Assembly (NCBI GenBank): GCA_017405675.1
Contig: JAFRAB010000005.1
Coordinates: 1-6,802, forward strand
Length of the DNA: 6,802 bases
Direction of reading: 5' to 3'
Origin: Erysipelotrichaceae bacterium
GTDB lineage: Bacteria; Bacillota_I; Bacilli_A; Erysipelotrichales; Erysipelotrichaceae
This document shows positions 4,954-6,802 of this stretch, piece by piece (position 1 is the first letter of the stretch; each line of letters starts with the position of its first letter). A program made the position numbers and the translations under genes. The notes under the pieces are model-generated. The model did no database searches and was not told the DNA's origin. It saw only the letters and a program-made list of their open reading frames with translations.

Positions 4954-6639
4954 ATGGTACAGGAAAAATATTTACAGTGGTTAAACCATCCGACAATGGA
5001 CAGTGAACTCAAGGAAGAGTTACTGAACATGACAGAAGAGCAGAAACACGATGCCTTCTACACAGACGCAGAATTTGGAACAGCCGGCATGAGAGGCTTA
5101 CTTGGTGCCGGAACAAACAGACTGAATGTCTACACCATCAGAAAGGCAACAGTAGGTTTCGCAAAATACCTCAACAGTATCTGCGAACATCCAACAGTTG
5201 CGATCAGCTATGACAACAGATATCAGTCAGATGTATTCTCAATCGAAAGCGCCAGAATCCTGGCCAGCTATGGCATTGAGAGCTTTGTTTTCGATGCTCT
5301 GAGATCAACACCGGAACTGTCATATGCAGTAAGATACCTGAAGTGCACAGGCGGTATCATGATCACAGCATCTCACAACCCTAAGGAATACAACGGCTAT
5401 AAGGTTTATGATTCAACCGGCTGCCAGATGATTCCTGAAATGGTTCAGGGTGTCATTGACGAGATCAAGAAACTGGGCGATGAACTGGTAGATACTCCAG
5501 TACTGACAGTTGAACAGGAAGACCTGATCCACAAGATCGGTGCCGATGTTGACGAACCTTACATCAAGGAAGTCATGGGTATCCGGCTGAATCCGGATCT
5601 GGACAAGAGCAATTTCAAGCTTGTCTATACTCCTCAGCACGGTACTTCAATCATGTCCTTAAGACCTCTGTTTGAAAGAATGGGCTATGATGTAACATAC
5701 GTTGAAGAACAGTGCACATTTGACCCTGCCTTTGGCGCAACCAAGATCCCTAACCCAGAGGATCCTAGAGCTTATGAACTGGCAATTGAATATGCCAAGA
5801 AAGTCGGAGCTGACATCGCTATTTCAACTGACCCAGACGGCGACAGATTAGGTGTTGTTGTTAATCAGAACGGCGAATGGATCTTAATGACAGGTAACCA
5901 GACAGGTGCCGTATTACTTGAATATGTATATTCACAGATGAAGGAAAAGGGATTAATGCCAGCTCATCCTGTAATGTTCAATACAGTCGTTACCAGCGAC
6001 CTCGGTGAAGCAGTAGCCAAGAACTACGGTGTTGAAACCGAAAAGACCCTGACAGGCTTCAAGTATATCGGTTCAAATATCCACGGTTATGAACAGACCG
6101 GTGAAAAAGACTTCGTCTTCGGTTATGAGGAAAGCTACGGTTATCTGGTACAGCCATTTGTCAGAGACAAGGACGCCAACCAGTCAACAGTACTGATCTG
6201 TGAAGCTGCAAACTACTATAAGAAACAGGGTAAGACTCTGATCGATGTTCTCGATGAACTGTATGAAAAGTATGGTACATATGATGAATCACAGCAGTCT
6301 ATCTCCTTACCTGGCGAAGAAGGCAAGATGAAGATCCAGGCTATGTTAAAGAACCTGAGAGAAAACGTTCCTGCTGATGTTGCCGGCTGCAAGGTGGTTA
6401 AGTGGGAAGACTTCAAGACCGCCAAGGCATACGAAAACGGTGAAGAAAAGGATATCGTCGGATTCGACAGAAGCGATGTTCTGAAATACTTCCTGGCTGA
6501 CGGCTCATGGATCGCTGTAAGACCAAGCGGTACAGAACCTAAGTGCAAGATCTACTATTGCATTAAGGGTGCTGACAAGGCAGATGTAGCTGATAAGAGA
6601 AAGAACTACTACGCTGCCATGGCAGAATACACAAAGTAA
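4954..6639 (+). CDS. pgcA: Phosphoglucomutase/phosphomannomutase (alpha-D-phosphohexomutase, PgcA type)
   Basis: The enzyme interconverts hexose 6- and 1-phosphates, most likely glucose, in the cytoplasm. It would supply glucose-1-phosphate for UDP-glucose, glycolipids and wall polymers. All four signature loops are present: the phosphoserine loop GGIMITASHNP (Ser140), the metal loop DPDGDR (293-298), the sugar-binding loop GYEESYG (390-396) and the phosphate-binding loop RPSGTEP (523-529). The N-terminal FGTAGMRG (41-48) and the 561-residue length match the long PgcA/PGM2-type branch rather than short ManB/GlmM enzymes. PGM2 relatives can act on pentose phosphates, so substrate choice is inferred. 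The ATG at 4954 has GGGAG 10 nt upstream and lies 53 nt after ptsH. Codon use is strongly biased: 16 of 17 arginines are AGA, suggesting high expression. No terminator precedes the insertion-sequence-like DNA that follows. Confidence 0.95.
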   Translation: MVQEKYLQWLNHPTMDSELKEELLNMTEEQKHDAFYTDAEFGTAGMRGLLGAGTNRLNVYTIRKATVGFAKYLNSICEHPTVAISYDNRYQSDVFSIESARILASYGIESFVFDALRSTPELSYAVRYLKCTGGIMITASHNPKEYNGYKVYDSTGCQMIPEMVQGVIDEIKKLGDELVDTPVLTVEQEDLIHKIGADVDEPYIKEVMGIRLNPDLDKSNFKLVYTPQHGTSIMSLRPLFERMGYDVTYVEEQCTFDPAFGATKIPNPEDPRAYELAIEYAKKVGADIAISTDPDGDRLGVVVNQNGEWILMTGNQTGAVLLEYVYSQMKEKGLMPAHPVMFNTVVTSDLGEAVAKNYGVETEKTLTGFKYIGSNIHGYEQTGEKDFVFGYEESYGYLVQPFVRDKDANQSTVLICEAANYYKKQGKTLIDVLDELYEKYGTYDESQQSISLPGEEGKMKIQAMLKNLRENVPADVAGCKVVKWEDFKTAKAYENGEEKDIVGFDRSDVLKYFLADGSWIAVRPSGTEPKCKIYYCIKGADKADVADKRKNYYAAMAEYTK

Positions 6640-6681
6640 TTAAAATTCAAAACCCTGCATGAGAGAGTGGACCCCATTTAG

Positions 6682-6710
6682 TTCACTGGAAAAAAAAGAT
6701 CTTTTATATG
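6682..6710 (+). promoter_or_regulatory. Possible weak transposase promoter
   Basis: TTCACT (6682-6687) and TATATG (6705-6710) are spaced by 17 nt and each match the consensus at 4 of 6 positions. A 12-bp palindrome, AAAAGATCTTTT (6694-6705), lies in the spacer. The predicted start near 6717 falls within the left arm of the hairpin at 6711-6736. Weak promoters are usual for transposases, but this match alone is not strong. Confidence 0.3.
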
Positions 6711-6740
6711 AAACTATCTTCGAAAGGAGATAGTTTTTAT
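6711..6740 (+). terminator. Stem-loop with T-run just before the transposase start
   Basis: AAACTATCT (6711-6719) and AGATAGTTT (6728-6736) form a perfect 9-bp stem with an 8-nt loop, followed by further T residues (TTTTT at 6734-6738). The transposase Shine-Dalgarno (AAAGGAG, 6723-6729) is divided between the loop and the first bases of the right arm. Folding would both hinder ribosome access and weakly terminate transcripts arriving from the mutase gene. Confidence 0.5.
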
Positions 6741-6802
6741 ATGGCAAAGAAAGGTCAAAGATTTAATAAATATCCAAAGGAAATGATTGAAGCATTGAAA
6801 GA
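6741..6802 (+). CDS. N-terminus of a transposase OrfA-like protein (partial)
   Basis: An open frame begins at ATG 6741, preceded by AAAGGAG 11 nt upstream, and runs off the window after 20 complete codons. The visible residues begin MAKKGQRFNKYPKEM. A basic start followed by a (K/N)-x-Y-x-x-E stretch leading into an amphipathic helix (MIEALK) resembles the beginning of the helix-turn-helix OrfA proteins of IS3-family elements in Bacillota. OrfA binds the element's ends, and OrfAB made by frameshifting carries the DDE catalytic domain; neither can be examined here. The assignment leans on both this short peptide and the terminal-repeat-like DNA at 6668. Confidence 0.5.
   Translation, partial: MAKKGQRFNKYPKEMIEALK

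Larger units (their letters stand above)
6668..6802 (+). mobile_element. Left end of an insertion sequence, probably IS3 family (cut by window edge)
   Basis: About 28 nt after the mutase stop, the sequence TGGACCCCATTTAGTTCACTGG resembles the terminal repeats of IS150-group IS3 elements, which begin with TG and carry an ACCCC...TTTAGTT-like core. A transposase-like reading frame starts about 70 nt inside. The exact left boundary is uncertain; TG dinucleotides at 6656 and 6660 are alternatives. The right end and any target duplication lie outside the window, so family and integrity cannot be confirmed. Confidence 0.5.

Noticed and set aside
5413..6548. Minus-strand open frames inside the mutase gene (5413-5640, 6216-6548)
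   Set aside because: They are shadows of a complete, motif-rich enzyme with strong codon bias on the plus strand.

Overview
The window comes from a low-to-moderate G+C Bacillota genome. Evidence is the strong GGAGG-type ribosome binding sites, an HPr carrying both His15 and Ser46, a PgcA-type phosphosugar mutase, U-tract terminators and an Amidase_6 surface protein. Protein style suggests Erysipelotrichia, but that is an impression and not a proven assignment.

The left two thirds (about 176-4443) is a minus-strand block of four envelope-associated genes. In transcription order these are a membrane-anchored Ig-like/Amidase_6 protein (4443-2782), a 118-residue single-pass membrane protein (2728-2372), an MFS transporter (2347-1136) and a 299-residue single-pass membrane protein of unknown function (1075-176). 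The amidase gene ends in its own terminator, which overlaps its stop codon. The 118-aa gene and the MFS gene lie 24 nt apart and are probably cotranscribed. The last gene has an extended -10 promoter of its own, and a hairpin with a U-rich tail lies beyond it at 41-84.

A divergent intergenic region (4444-4633) separates this block from the plus-strand central-metabolism genes. These are ptsH (HPr, 4634-4900), then a terminator, then a phosphoglucomutase/phosphomannomutase-type gene (4954-6639). The ptsH promoter is clear (TTGAAA, 17-nt spacer, TATTAT). A near-consensus CcpA operator (cre) overlaps its -35 box, which suggests feedback from HPr-Ser46-P through CcpA. The two genes link sugar uptake and signalling to glucose-1-phosphate supply for cell-surface polymers.

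About 30 nt past the mutase stop the sequence changes to what looks like the left end of an insertion sequence, probably IS3 family. It has a short leader, a stem-loop that partly buries the ribosome binding site, and the first 20 codons of a transposase OrfA-like gene cut off by the window edge. I found no CRISPR array, tRNA, rRNA or recognisable defence system. The least understood content is the four-gene envelope block.
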